NCBI GenBank assembly: GCA_037952775.1
Contig: JBANAY010000004.1
Coordinates: 13,950,001 to 14,014,000, forward strand
DNA length: 64,000 bases
Direction: 5' to 3'
From: Clonostachys chloroleuca
Lineage: Eukaryota; Ascomycota; Sordariomycetes; Hypocreales; Bionectriaceae
Positions within the stretch are counted from its first letter, which is position 1, and every line of letters starts with the position of its first letter. Below, one piece after another: positions 19,038 through 30,879 of this stretch. The translations under genes were made by a program, and so were the position numbers. The notes under the pieces are model-generated. The model was not told the DNA's origin and did not search any database. It saw nothing but the letters and a program-made list of their open reading frames with translations.

Positions 19038-22000
19038 CTAGTATATTCCCTGAGTCCGATACTGGAAAGTGTCATATCTGCGTCACGGTTAGTTCCCAAA
19101 CATACACATCAAAATAGGATAGTGCCACGAACAATCGTGTGTAGTAACTACCAAAGGACTTGGCGATCAAATCCGTTTCGACGAAATTCTCAGCCTCGTC
19201 AGCGCTAAGGTGCAGCTGGAAACGCTGCCGTAATGCGTTTGTAGTCTGCAGCACGCCCGCGTTGAAACAGGGCATCTTTGAGTCCCGGCCCATAATGGCA
19301 ACGAGATCAATGATATTGTCTGCGGATCGTCGCAGAGCTAGTTCACAGTACGGTTAGAATTTTGCCGCCAGGGTATACGTACCAAAAGGGGACAACATAC
19401 CTTGGAATGCTTGCTTGCAAAGCTTCTTGTAATCGTCATAATCCTGAGATCCCAAACCACCCAAAACATCAACATACTCGTGAGTCAGCTTGAAAGGAGC
19501 CGCCTCAAAACCAACAGAACCAGGAGAATTGGAGAGCATGAAACCAAAGTCGATGTGGACAATGTGACCTTCGTTGTCGATCAACACGTTGCCGTTATGT
19601 CGGTCCTTGAGCTGGAACACATAGGAGAAGATGGAGTAGGCAGCTAGAGACCGCTTGAACGCCTCCACGCCGGCTCTGTGCGGCTCACTCTCCGTCGGGC
19701 CAAAAGCCTTGACGAAGTGGTCCTTCAAGGTGGCGATGCGGTGGCGGGGGTTCTGACCAGACTCGATAGACGCAAGGGTGAGAGACCGCTTCAGCGAGTG
19801 TAGGGAGACACCGCTGGTGATGGTCTCAACTAGACCGGACGACTCTCCCGTGACCAAAATACGCATGAGTTTGATCCACACGTCAGACTCGGCATCAACC
19901 CAAATCTTGTGGCACACGTTGATCAGCTGGCAGGCAAACGCCTCTTGTCGCAGATCAGCACCCGTCTTCACAATCACACTGACGAGATCCCAGTTCTTCA
20001 TCCAGCCGTACGGGGACGCCTTGCGGATACGCTCCTTCTTCGCCTCCCATGCTTCACCAAAGACAGCCGCACTGGGGTCATCGCGGTCGCCCCGGCGCTG
20101 AACACCACCAGTCTTGATGTCGTTCTCCATCCGCTCCCGACCGGCACTCGCGTTCAGATTCGTGTCGATAGTGCTATCCTCCTCCAAATCAGGATTGTCA
20201 ACTGGCGAGTTCAAGGCTGAATTCTTGGCAATAATGGTGTCGAAAGTAGGCCCCTCGTCCATTTCAAAGCTCTGCTCTTCCAGGCTCTGCATGCTCGCAA
20301 TAATCTTGGCTCGAATTGCGGCCACCTCATGCTTGGGCCGCTTCCCGCTCGTAGCCTCAAGCTGGGCCAACATCTGCGACGCGGTTCGCATGTGTGTGGC
20401 CAGAGCCGAGAAATCTGGCTGATCGGCTGCCACAGTGCGAGGTGGTGGCTGATTCAGCGTCATCTTGCGGGAATGCCCAGGACTATTCGATCTGGTCGAC
20501 GAATGGCCCGAATTCCTGGGGGTGAGCGGCTCCAAATTCGCAGACGCCATGGCGGCAGCGCTGGGAATTCGCAACTGGCTGGGCTGCGGTTTACCATATT
20601 TGGGAGGCGGGGGCACCGGCTCCTCTACATAAGACTTGATGTAGCCTGAGCTCCCCAGATCACCAGAGGTTGGTTCGAACACGCTGTCGAGAACTGGCTG
20701 CTCCGGGGGCGGCGCAACCTGAGCAGTTATTCTGGGGGAATCCGAGGTTAGGTCAAACAGCCGTTTGTTATTCGTATCCGGGTTGAGCAGTTTCGTAAGC
20801 AACCTCTGGTTGTCGGCAGTATCGGGGTTGAAAGTGAAGTCATCCCTGAGCACCTCAGCCATCATGAGATACGGCACCTTCTCAGCACTGTTGAGCACAG
20901 TCGACTCAGCAGGGTTCAGGCGCACGATTCTATGGTGACAGCTCTTCCCTGGGGAGCCATTCACTAACGTCGGCGGGCAAATCACAGGAATGTCCACCTC
21001 GGCTGGCAGGTCCTGGGAGATGAGGGCGAGCTCGGCTCGCAAGGCGCTCAGGCGGGCCTGTTTAGGTACGGCGACCAACCGGTTCGAAATGCCCTCCAAG
21101 GCAGTAAGGAACGCCGTCTGCGACCTAAAGTAATGTTGCCTCAGGAGCCTCACTTTCTGCTCGGATGACAAATCACTCGAGGTAAGAGGAGGTTTGGTCT
21201 GGTGCGAGTGTCTGCGGCGGATGCTGTCCCCTGGGCGCTGGGTCAAGTCTTTGGTCACCGGAGTCACGGGTCGGCTAGCAACGGTTTTGGTCGATGGGAG
21301 AGGGAGGGAAGAGGAGCTCAGCTTGGCCTCCAAGGACTTCATCTCCATTGCTGAAGCCCGCTCTGTGGTAGGTTTGGCTTCCCGGTTCGCCTTGGATTTG
21401 GGGCTCGCGTGGGAGTGGTTCGCTTTCGATCTCGATGCACCCTCGTCAGGCGCGCTCGTCGTCCTGTTGGGATCTTTAGTACGTCGAGACCGTGAGCTCG
21501 TGGGCGTGACCGTGTGAGCCCTCGTCGGCTTAACATTGACCCGCTCCTTCTCCTTCGTCTCAAGGTCGAGATCATTGTCGGCGGGCTGAGGCTTCCGAGC
21601 CTGTGCCACGGCCAGAGGACCAGCCCATTGCGGCAGCATTGGCAGGGCGACACTGGCGAGGACGAAGCTGGAGAGAACAGTAACGGGGAGGACATTTTCC
21701 TTGATTCGGTCATGTCGCGCGGTATCAGCCAGGCCAAAAACGATATGCTGGACCTTGTTGTACACTCGTCGGCAGATCTGGAAGGAGCTCGATTGCGGAT
21801 TCGAGGAGAGGTCGTGTAAATAAGTCTGAAAGAGCCAGAAAGTCTGCGTCCATAGAAAAAATGGTCACCTCAAGTTAGATTTGTCCACGCTGTTTATAGC
21901 TCATTGTTTCGCAGGGGAGATTGGCAAGCATAGCATCTACTGCTTGCGAACAGAGGAAGAGGTCGGACAAGAACGCACCAGAAGCGCAGCTGTTACTGAT

Positions 22001-22377
22001 TCTTCGCACAGATCCAGCAGGAACTCCTCCAAGGCCATTGACTCATTGTCAACGCTTATTATAAGATGGCAGAGCTGTGGGAGGAAGAATTCGATGTCCT
22101 CGTAGGGGAACTGTCGCAGCTTGTTGCAGAGGACATAGTGAATGCCCACATGGTCGGCATAGCGGCTACGGCAAGGAGAGTTCCCAATTAGCGACCTTGG
22201 CAGTTCACGAGGATTGCGATGCAGCAGCCCGGGCGGTGCGACGGGCGGCGGCCTGGACATGGAGCGAGGCGGTCGGAGCTGGGAGAGAGGGACTCACGAA
22301 AGATAGGAGACGGGGAGGAAGGGATTCGAATTGAAGACGTCGGATTCGATGAATCGTTGCAGCAAGTCCCACGACAT
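19038..22377 (-). CDS. PIK1: Phosphatidylinositol 4-kinase Pik1 (PI4K-beta type)
   Basis: Five exons (22377-22298, 22165-21979, 21843-19401, 19337-19133, 19077-19038) make 984 residues; introns are 132, 135, 63 and 55 nt, and all phases agree. Pik1 makes PI4P at the Golgi and nucleus for secretion. The start MSWDLLQRFIESDVF and the block CNKLRQFPYEDIEFFLPQLC belong to the lipid kinase unique (LKU) domain. The middle is a long Ser/Thr/Pro-rich region. Near residues 700-984 lies the kinase domain: WDLVSVIVKTGADLRQE (ATP-binding Lys), KDRHNGNVLID (catalytic loop, about 836) and HIDFGF (metal-binding, about 854). The end YRTQGIY is the family C-terminus. The last 5' splice site (GTTCGT) is weak, but phase and the conserved end support it. 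Confidence 0.95.
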
Positions 22378-23925
22378 TGGGCTACCTGTGCGCGCCGCAG
22401 CGGGAGGACGGTAGACGGGGGGCGGGAAGAAGAGACGGGGTCGGAGGCAAGACGAGGATCGATATTCAAGGTCTGGGTTGGTGGTGACGGCGGCGGCGGA
22501 GGCGGTAGTAGTCCGTCATCTAGGAGGTCGGGTGGGATAGTGGAGCAACGGGAATCAGATGGAACATGGCGACGAGGAACGGCTGGGGAGGAGGGGTCGA
22601 GTCGAGGCCAACTAGACGCAGCGGGAGAATTGGGACGGGCCTGGCCAGATGAGCCGCCGTGGAGGTGCAGACGGTCGATAGGGGCGGGATATCGCTGGTG
22701 GACGAGAGATGTGTTCAGATGAAATGGGTTTTCATTTTAGGTTGCTGCCGCTATTACTCCGTCGATTCGTAATTTGCCTGCATTACCAGACGGTGAGCGA
22801 ACAGCAGCAGCTCGTGGCTCTGAACTATCAGGGACCGTCCAAGGGGTCCTACAGTGGCGACTCCTCTGAGTGACCGTTAAGCTTCAGGAGGACCCCAGAG
22901 GCTAGAGCGACGAAACGTGCTGCTAGGTGCTGCTCAGCTGCTACAGCCAGCTGGCCGCCCTTATTTTTAGGCGGTCCAGTCCCCACCACACCTGCTCCAC
23001 AGGGTCCACGGGATTCACTCGGGATATTTCATTAGGGGACGAGCGAACCATTGAGGTCCCAACGATGCGGCTGGGAGAATGCGAGTCCCAATCTCCCATC
23101 CATACCAATTTTGACGCCAAGAAGAGGCGGTGCGTGGCGGCCCTTTTTTCTCTCTTTCCCTAGGAGAAAAGGAGTTGAGGGGAGATGGATCATTGGGGAG
23201 AAGGTTCTTGATGAACTTGGCTGTAAGAGGACTCATCAAATGACTGCCTCTTGATGCGTCATCGTTTTTCCTCTTTTATATCACGTCACGTACGAATATA
23301 CTACCTCAACTTCATGGCCAGTTCATGATGTTGCGTAAGGGTCCATCCTCTTTTTTTTTCTCGTCTCGCCGGGATCGCCAGCCAACTTAGGCAAGTGGAT
23401 GCCGCTGATGATGAGGACAGGTGAGAGTCAGTAGAAACCTGGAAGTCAAGACCACCACAATGGCATCGCTTTTTATGATGGTTCAGGAACCAGCACAAGA
23501 GTATGAGGAGTAAAGCACCGCATGTAGCAGCGTTGATATATTCCGGGCAAGGCCTTTTTCCGCCTGCCCAACATCTTCGGCCCGGAAGCCTCCTAGAACC
23601 ACCACCGGTCCATCTACAATGCAATTCCAAGATGGCCATCTTCGCACCAGAATGTCCAACCTCCCTGATCAAACGGGGGAAGTCCAGATACAGGGACAAA
23701 TGACCAGCCAGAACGCCACAACAATGCTGCTAATATATGTGTATATAAGATAATCCCTTCAATTCATTGCACAACGCCGTGATGTCGACTCCATGTGCTG
23801 GTTTCCGTCGAATATTCAGCCCTTCCCGCCTCTAATCCACACCATGCGCCCTGCAGAAACATGAAATATTGTAAAAAAAAAAAAAAAAAATCAGGCCCAT
23901 ATCCCTTCCTTTTACTATCTCCAAC
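22378..23925. other. Intergenic: PIK1 promoter and NC2alpha 3' region
   Basis: About 1.5 kb. Part of it (22390-22720) is G-rich and purine-rich, with a GGCGGCGGAGGCGG stretch at about 22487-22502, in the expected PIK1 5' leader. An A-run of 18 lies at 23873-23890, which is a T-run in the NC2alpha 3' UTR. No gene is supported. Confidence 0.5.
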
Positions 23926-24945
23926 TTAGACTGACCCTTTCTTCTTGCGACCGCCCCGACCTTTCTTCTTAGGCTCGTACGCGTCCTCGTCGCTCTCGCT
24001 CTCGCCCTTGGTCTGCTTGGGCTTGCCCTCCTTCTCATTCTCCACCTTGCCGACAATCTCGCGGAGGAAGTCCCACTGGTCGTCCCTCTCCACGACCTGC
24101 TTGAGCATGGACGCCGTGACGCGCTTGGAGCCCTTGTCCTTGGCGATGTCGGCGCTCGTGCTGACGAGCTGGACCATGAAGAGCTCGAGGGCCTTGCCGA
24201 CGGCGATGGGGGTCTGCTGCGCAACCTTGCCGACCTCCTCGTCGGCCTGCATTATCCGCTTTATTCTAGCCGTGGGGAACTTTGTCCGCACGGGGGACGG
24301 CTCGATGATGGGCTCTTCGATGACGGCCGCGGCCGTTGCTGCCCTGCGTGGAGGCATCTGTATCTGGAGGTGCAGTGCCTGCTGCGGAGGGGCGCCCACG
24401 GGTACAGCGGTAGCGTGTGGGAGGTGGTGAAGCTCGGCTGTCACGGGAGGGCGGTTTGGCTGCTCTGGGTGGTGCGGCTGCGCATACAATGGCGTCGGCT
24501 CAAAGCTTCGAGGCTGGTGCTGATTCCCGTATGCACCTATATGATTGGGGTACGAGGTTGGCGGGAGCTGCTGCGGGAGCTGCGAGAACTGGCGCTGCTG
24601 CTGAGGCGACTGCTGCAGGTGCTGGGGTTGGGGGCGGTGGTGCGCCGGAATGTAGGCGATATTCTCTGTGTAATTCGGATGTGCAGACGAGGGGGAGACA
24701 ACGGCTGTGGGAGGTGGCACGTAGGCCGAGTTGACGCTGTAGGCGTGCGGCTGGGGTTGGGGATAGTAGGACGGCTGGTGGTGGTGTTGGTGGTGGTTTT
24801 GGTTGTGCTGGGCCTGATGAAGGTTTTGGCTCTGGCTGAGTGAGAACGGCGGCGGGGCGGGGGGCTGGTCCGTGGGGGCTGCCGAGAAGAGCGCTGAGAG
24901 ATCCGGCGACTTTGGTGCGTAGGAAGAGGATTCGTCCGCCGACAT
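23926..24945 (-). CDS. NC2 alpha subunit (Bur6/DRAP1), histone-fold transcription regulator
   Basis: A single exon encodes 339 residues. NC2alpha pairs with NC2beta (Dr1) to bind TBP on promoters, blocking TFIIA/TFIIB and redistributing TBP. The histone fold spans about residues 222-301: KFPTARIKRIMQADEEVGKV, then ALELFMVQLV, then VTASMLKQVVERDDQWDFL, which is the NC2alpha pattern rather than NF-YC or Dpb4. The first 200 residues are Gln/His/Pro-rich low complexity, longer than in yeast Bur6 but usual in filamentous fungi. The C-terminus is acidic and then basic (SESDEDAYE, KKKGRGGRKKKGSV), suggesting nuclear targeting. The start is the only ATG before the conserved MSADESSSYAPKSPDLSALF opening. 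Confidence 0.92.
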   Translation of the reverse strand: MSADESSSYAPKSPDLSALFSAAPTDQPPAPPPFSLSQSQNLHQAQHNQNHHQHHHQPSYYPQPQPHAYSVNSAYVPPPTAVVSPSSAHPNYTENIAYIPAHHRPQPQHLQQSPQQQRQFSQLPQQLPPTSYPNHIGAYGNQHQPRSFEPTPLYAQPHHPEQPNRPPVTAELHHLPHATAVPVGAPPQQALHLQIQMPPRRAATAAAVIEEPIIEPSPVRTKFPTARIKRIMQADEEVGKVAQQTPIAVGKALELFMVQLVSTSADIAKDKGSKRVTASMLKQVVERDDQWDFLREIVGKVENEKEGKPKQTKGESESDEDAYEPKKKGRGGRKKKGSV

Positions 24946-27233
24946 GGTCCTGAGACGCAGCGCTGGCCTGGCTTCTTATCCTCCTACAGGGCGGCTAATC
25001 AGATCAAGGCCGATACCTAGCACAATAAAAAAAATGGTTTTAAAAAATAAACCACCAATAAAGAGGGGCTGGGGCGCGTTTCCACACGCGGTTAATCAGC
25101 CCAAAAGGTCACCTTGGCTTGGCTGGGGGGCCTGTGATGCCAGGAATTGACGCTCAAGGGGCCACTCCAGACCGTGCCACAGCAGATTCAGTACAATGCA
25201 GAGGCAACCCGTGCTGCTTCTCTTCTCAGCCTTTCGTTCTCTTGCTGCTGGCGGGGGCTGGTCAAGGGATGGCCGGTGCGAGCTCCCAGGATTGGTGGAG
25301 CCCGGTGGTTGAGCAAGGGAGATGGATTGATGTGATGATATCCACCTAGCAGACAAACAAAGCAGCCAGGGGCCACTTTTTCTTCTTCTCGACTTCTTTC
25401 TCTGCTTCTGGAATAGATCGGGCGGTGCGCCGTGACGTGCAGAAGCCACAGGAGAACAGGCAGATGCAGCTTGGTGCTCACAGAGATGGTGTGGTCCGAC
25501 AACGCGTGGTGGCAGACAGGGCAAGGATGGGTATAGTATTTGTAGTAGTCTGGTAGGATAGGGAGGTGCAGGAGTGGAAGGTGTAGTCTCTACTAATACT
25601 CGGCGTGGTTCCGTCCTGGATGTTCTGGTCCGGAGTCAATGCTGAGGAGGTGCAGGCAATGGTAACCACCAAGCACGGCACATGCGCCCAATGCCACTTC
25701 ACTAGAGATGGAAATGGGCGGTGAATGTGGATGATGTGAATGCAGGTGGTGAGGGGCAGCGCGCTTGTTCTACCTGACTCACTGCAACAAGGGCACTCTA
25801 CTCTGGGTACAGACTGAAACGTAGGTACATGCAGATAGGTGCCTTGCAACGGCGAGAGAGAGACGTCCTGGGACTCGAGTACTGTATGTAGGCACTACCG
25901 TAGGTATGCTCGATGAAATAGAGCAACAAGGTACCAGGCCAAGTCTTGCACAGGACAAGTCGCACCTGTGTCAGGAGGCAGACGCGGAGCACAACGTGTT
26001 GCCTGGTATGTTCTTCTTTGAGCTGATCTCAATCTCAAAATCACTGTCTCTTCAGACCAAACGGTTCTTCTGTCCTTCCTCCCGTGCCGTGTGACTAGCT
26101 CGCAAATGCAATCAATCAATCAACGGATAGATGATGAAAGCACCGAACAAGGGCGTGTGCCAAGCTTTCTTCGATGCTGAGCACAGACCAGGCCAGAGAC
26201 GCCGGGCGAATGGCAGCAGAGATACGCGGTATGTCAGGCTGGTTCACTCAACACCAAGCGACCAGTCACAGCGAGGTTGCCTGCTACTCCTCGTGTATTC
26301 TTCCTCGCTAGGGGAGGGGAGGGGTATAACAGACTCGGAAGCGTAAAAAAAGACCAGCAGAGGGCAAGGGCTGGCTGCCGATTGGACGGGGGAGGCTGAG
26401 TAATGGGGGCCTGTCGATGGGAGACAATGACGACGACGAGCTTCGACTAGGGAGCTTTCCCCTCCAGCGACGGCCGACCAAAGCGGGTGGGATGACGGGA
26501 CGTTTATATGCGCGGCCAGTTGCTAGCGGTCGTCAATCACCAGGGACCCAATAAGCTGCCGCGACGATTTGCCTCCCACCTCGGAGACGCGACCTGTCCC
26601 GATCGGGCAGGGGGGTCTGTCCATCAACAAGCAGCGGGCACGCGTTGGGCTTTGACCTGCTGCTGGGAGTGGTCTGTATGGGCGAACGAGGTACCATGTA
26701 CAGAGTAATCTGCACAGGCTGCCGTTGCAGATGGGGCGTGTTGGAGAGGCTGAACGGAAGGCAGCAAACAGGCAGCCAGCCGGCGACACACTCTGGCAGA
26801 CGCCGGCATGCACACATCCTACACTGCCCACATCATTTCAGTACCGTACTGAGAGCTGAGCAGCATGCCTGAGCTGCCAGCTCATCAGCCCAGCCAGCCA
26901 TTGGCCATAGATGATGGGCGGTTCTTCGCTTCGATGCTCACTTGCAGCAGGATGGCCGCCTCTCCCGATTCATGCCGTCGAGTTCTATTGCGACTCGAGG
27001 CTTAACGAGATTACTTGAGAGCTGACGCGGGTTAGCTAATGCAGCCAAGCGGCCTTGAATCAGGGCTTGCATCCATCTGCACGACTCTTGCCTCAAGCGT
27101 CGCTATCCATAAAGTTCAGGACTGTGCCTAAAATTAAACGGGCAGTGATGACTCATCAACATGTCTCTCGTACACGCCCCTCCCAAAGCTACCTCAAGGC
27201 GAAGGTGAGAACATTTCTGGAACACCTGGATCA
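24946..27233. other. Long intergenic region upstream of NC2alpha
   Basis: About 2.3 kb with no gene I can support, unusually long for this block. It contains many short open frames on both strands without conserved features. Simple features are a T/C-rich stretch on the plus strand at about 25375-25412, repeated GGCAGC/CAGCCAGC words at 26755-26910, and an ATCAATCAATCAAC run at about 26110-26123. It may hold an extended NC2alpha promoter, a long 5' UTR or a non-coding RNA; nothing in the sequence decides this. Confidence 0.4.
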
Positions 27234-27536
27234 ATGCTAAAGAGTCTTCTCCTTCACCTCACTTCCCTTCCCTTGCTTTCCCTTGCCGCTGGCAACGCAC
27301 CCACGTTGCCGCCCCAGCCATCGCTCACTGCCAGTTTATCGATACTCACTCGTGTGCGCCCTTTGAAATGTTTCATTAAATCACCTGCCGTCTGGTTTGA
27401 TGTTTGCTTCTGCCAGCAGGGTCAAAAGGCTACGTGTTGCGCCGTCATCAAAATTTGGCGTGCTCCTTCAAGCTTCAGGTCGGCAGGCATCAGCGACACT
27501 AGACTCAAGCAAGGTGACGACGATATTGTCCGCTGA
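27234..27536 (+). CDS. Possible small secreted protein (100 aa), unsupported by homology
   Basis: I do not recognise this ORF. It starts at ATG 27234 and its first 20 residues (MLKSLLLHLTSLPLLSLAAG) look like a signal peptide with cleavage near AAG-NA. The rest is short, Pro-rich and then basic, with five cysteines, two adjacent (ATCCAV). Small cysteine-containing secreted proteins are common in fungi, but an odd cysteine number and the lack of any known motif argue for caution. It lies alone in a long intergenic region, 204 bp beyond the 3' end of the convergent hydrolase gene. It could equally be a chance ORF. Confidence 0.25.
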   Translation: MLKSLLLHLTSLPLLSLAAGNAPTLPPQPSLTASLSILTRVRPLKCFIKSPAVWFDVCFCQQGQKATCCAVIKIWRAPSSFRSAGISDTRLKQGDDDIVR

Positions 27537-27739
27537 CCCCTGAAAGGTATTGTCATTTGCCTTTGCGTGCTTTTTCTTGCCCTCCACTCTCCCTGATGAT
27601 AGAAATTCAATGAGCTTTATAAACTTGGAGTTGGCCTGGGCGGAGCGATGAGAACCGAGCTCTGGTGCGTGCGCCATCTAGGGGTCTCATCGCACCGCTC
27701 GCAAAGGGCTATTCAATGACTAAATTTTTGAAACTTGAT

Positions 27740-29234
27740 CTAATCTGACTTGTCCCCCATATCCTGCCCGTCCATCTTGCCCGACATCCGTTGCTTCACC
27801 TCTCTAACAAGCGTCTGCAGGCCTGCCAACCTCCTCTCCGTGTAGCTTGACAGGAACAGGGAAACAACCGGCCATGCGTGGATGCCCGCCGGGATGTTGA
27901 GGCTCCCAATCTCGACGCCCATCATGGTTTGCTGCCTGACAAAGTCCTCAATGTTCGGCGCAAACACTTCATCCTCCCCGTAGATGACGTAGTAGCCCCT
28001 TCCCGGGCTTGCCGCCCTCCAAACATCTCCGTCCACGCACGACCCCGGGGACGCGGGGTGCTGGTGAATCATCGCTTCGCCCGCGTACTCGTGGGCGTAC
28101 TTCCACAGCGACTCCCGGTTGAGGAAGTCTGTCGGTGACGGACTGTGCAGGTGAGTCATGAGTGTCACCCAGGGTGAAATGAGCGTAGCCAGTCGCGGGA
28201 GGGGCAACGCCGTAGATGACTCCTGGGGCAGTCGTCGCCCATTAGACAACTGTGTTCCTGCAGTAGCATCCTCCTTCTTGCCGCGCTGCGCGCCAAGTTC
28301 CTGCAGGAGGCTCAAGACCAACGCTCCGCCTGCGGAGTCCCCGGCCACGCACACCTTGGAGGGATCGCCGGCCGTCTTCATGACCAGCTTGTAGCCCGAG
28401 GTTACCTCATTGAGCTGCTTGGGATAGACATTATCCGGGACCAAAGTGTAGTCGAGGGCGAAGATCGCCGGGTTGCGGTACCCCGCCTCAACTAGCAGAT
28501 GGTGCCAGGCGAGGAGGAATTCAAGGTAGAACGCAGCCGATCCAAGGGAAAACCCACCCCCTAGCCACATGTCAGTCTGATCCTTAGAAGGAAGTACACT
28601 CTGCCATACCATGAATGTAGTAGAGGACGAAATCAGGAGGATGCTCTGGCCGATGTTTGATCCACAGGCCGCTAAAGCTCTCATTTCCCTTTGCAGATTG
28701 TCAGCCCTTACCGCTACACCATCACTTCGCTTTTACCATGCATGAGAATGGAGGTAGAGGGAGTTAAACTTCAGACTCACATGTCCATACCGCTCCTCCT
28801 TCCAGTACACCGGGCTCCTGACGTACCCGTGCCTCAGCATGCGCCAGCGCAGGAAGGGTAAGGCGACCCATTTGTCGAAGAAGACGCGGCTGACGCTCGA
28901 GGGGATGGACTGGAAGGCGTAGCGAACGCACCGCACCACGAGGTCCTCGAAGAGCGTGGCCGTCTGCACGAAACCCGGCTTCAGGGACGTGGGTGTGTAG
29001 TAGCGCTCCTGGATCAGCTGCACGGGGAGCTGGAAGACTGTTCTCGGGAGGATATTCGTCAGTACCAATACAGGTGAGGTGGATGGGAGACGGCTTTCTG
29101 GACTTACTCAGGAAGGGGAGCGCCTTGACGGCGACTTGGACGGTTTGGAAGAGGCCTACTTGGATGAGGAGCTGGGGCGCCAGGAAGATCAGGAAGACGA
29201 GGCAGTCTAGGAGAGTGACAGGGCCGAGGATCAT
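27740..29234 (-). CDS. Alpha/beta hydrolase-3 family (arylacetamide deacetylase / HSL-like)
   Basis: Four exons (29234-29108, 29037-28781, 28688-28610, 28560-27740) give 427 residues. Introns are 70, 92 and 49 nt with GTAAGT, GTGAGT and GTATGG donors; all phases agree. The last intron splits the oxyanion-hole motif, and its removal restores YYIHGGGF (His154). The nucleophile is Ser230 in GDSAGG; likely Asp351 (YGEDEVF) and His382 (GIHAWP) complete the triad. A hydrophobic N-terminus (about residues 8-42) suggests a membrane anchor, as in ER esterases of this family. The substrate (steroid ester, xenobiotic or lipid) cannot be told. It is divergent with the DUF3605 gene. Confidence 0.9.
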
Positions 29235-30046
29235 GATGTGGTTTTGGGGAGGTATGAATGAATGGCAGGGGAAAGAAACAACGAAAATCAAGCGCCGAGT
29301 CCCAGCACGCCTGCGAGCTCACGACCAGTCTATGAAGCCACCGATTTTATTTCCGGGCAGTTCGGTATCTATGAGGAGAAACATCACGTATGTGGGAAGG
29401 AGGAAATCCTAGGATTGACATCGAGAGACGTTTCGGAGGGCTGGGCCGGCGTATACCAGGGAGGCTAGTCGCTTCAATTCGGCTTGGCCATCGTCAGTCG
29501 GACTTGAGCTGCGCCTTGTGCTTCCAATTGTTGGGGCAAGTGGCTGAGTGGTGACGAATGCCAAAGCACTGGGCCTACCCGGGAGCAGCCGTCCGTAAAT
29601 TACGTTGTTCGTCGTAGAACTTCGCACATGTTTAATGAGTTGTAAATGAGGAAGATCTTTTTTTTTAGAGGTCGTTCTTGGTAAAAAAAAAAAAAACATA
29701 AAATCGCAGTCTTGAATGAGTTAACCGAGTAATTTTCCCCTGGTGCAAGCGTCAAGTGTTTACGAATGAATGGTTACATGGCGCCACCGTGTCGCCAAGT
29801 GCCACCGAACGAGGGGCAGACAGTCACACGGCGTGAATAATGCATGCTGAAGTTCGTATTTTTCCTTCTCACAAGACAGCAGGCAAATGCGAAGAATCAA
29901 TTGAGCAAGCCATATTAAATTCATTTGAAGTAACTTTATAAACTAGACCTTCTCGAAGAACTCGCCACAGCAAAAGAATCTCTACAATTCACTCGTTTCT
30001 CTCACCGATAGTCAACCGGGTATAACCAACCCCTCATCTATCGACA
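29235..30046. promoter_or_regulatory. Divergent intergenic region, hydrolase / DUF3605 gene
   Basis: These 812 bp hold both promoters. An A-run of about 13 lies at 29682-29695. No TATA box in good position or known operator is evident, and no gene is supported. Confidence 0.45.
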
Positions 30047-30792
30047 ATGACTAGAGACCTGCCAACCAAAGAGGATCTGTTCGCGGAGAACTCTCCCTTC
30101 CCCCTAACGGATCTGGACAAATGGATTCTGGCACAGAAGGATGAAGAGTTCAAGAAGCACGATTGGGAGGGCTTGAGGAAGATTATCGGTGAGCACTCGG
30201 TCTTTTCTCCTCAATGTTTCATGGCACATGATAACAGTATTATATTAATATCCTTTTCTCTTCTCTTTCTGGAACAGACGCCAACGACTTGGCTGCCTTC
30301 AAGCGCACCCCCTCAGACCTGCGCCGCTACATGGTCTGGACCAGAGACATCAAGGCCAAGTACGGGTCCATGACCGCGTACATCCTCGCCAACCGACTGC
30401 CCAAGACCTGGGGCTCGGCTCCCTTCACGCCTACCTCGACAGTGCCGTTTGTCGACCCCTCCGACTACAAGGTCCTGCTCAACGACTGGCCGTATGCCCT
30501 GGAGCCCGGCATCACGCACCTTGTCGTCTGGTCGCGCACCCCCATCCCGGTTGATAGCGACAAGGGCGACCTGACGCCCGAGAGCAGGGCCCTGATCCAG
30601 GGATTTGTGCAGAAGCACTTTGTCGACGATCTGGGAGCTGGTGGCAAGGATCAGGTGCTGTGGTTCAAGAACTGGGTGTCGCTGCAGAGCGTGCGAGCGC
30701 TGGAGCACTTCCACATCCTTGTCCGTGATGTTGATGACGATACTCTGGAGAAGTGGACAGGAGAGCGACCAAGCCGCGGGTCCCAGGAGTGA
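30047..30792 (+). CDS. DUF3605 protein (GlcNAc-induced protein 1-like)
   Basis: Two exons (30047-30188 and 30278-30792) encode 218 residues. The 89-nt intron starts GTGAGC and ends GGAACAG, joining phase 1 as KKII-DANDLAAF. The pattern LRRYMVWTRDIKAKYGSMTAYILANRLPKTW, then the DYKVLLNDWPYALEPGITHLVVWSR block, then WFKNWVSLQSVRALEHFHILVRD is what I know as the fungal DUF3605 family, some members of which are named N-acetylglucosamine-induced protein 1. The biochemical role is unknown. There is no signal peptide or membrane segment, so it is likely cytosolic. The length is normal for the family, and all core segments look intact. Its stop lies 87 bp from that of the convergent SND2/TMEM208 gene. 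Confidence 0.85.
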
Positions 30793-30879
30793 ACTATCCC
30801 TCCATCATTTAGAAATAGAGCCCCTACTCTCAGAATAAAGGTAGACGAAGAAGAAATTGAATGGACGCTTTCCCACTAC

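Noticed and set aside
20329..20649. Plus-strand ORFs inside PIK1 exon 3
   Set aside because: They are opposite a conserved coding exon and carry no recognisable feature.
28625..28684. Continuous frame across the hydrolase exon 3 region (MRALAACGSNIG...)
   Set aside because: This frame destroys the HGGGF motif. Splicing at CAAAG/GGA and at GTATGG...GCTAG restores it in phase.
29500..29600. Possible tRNA because of GTGGCTGAGTGG-like words
   Set aside because: No matching acceptor stem, anticodon arm or T-arm consensus could be folded around it.
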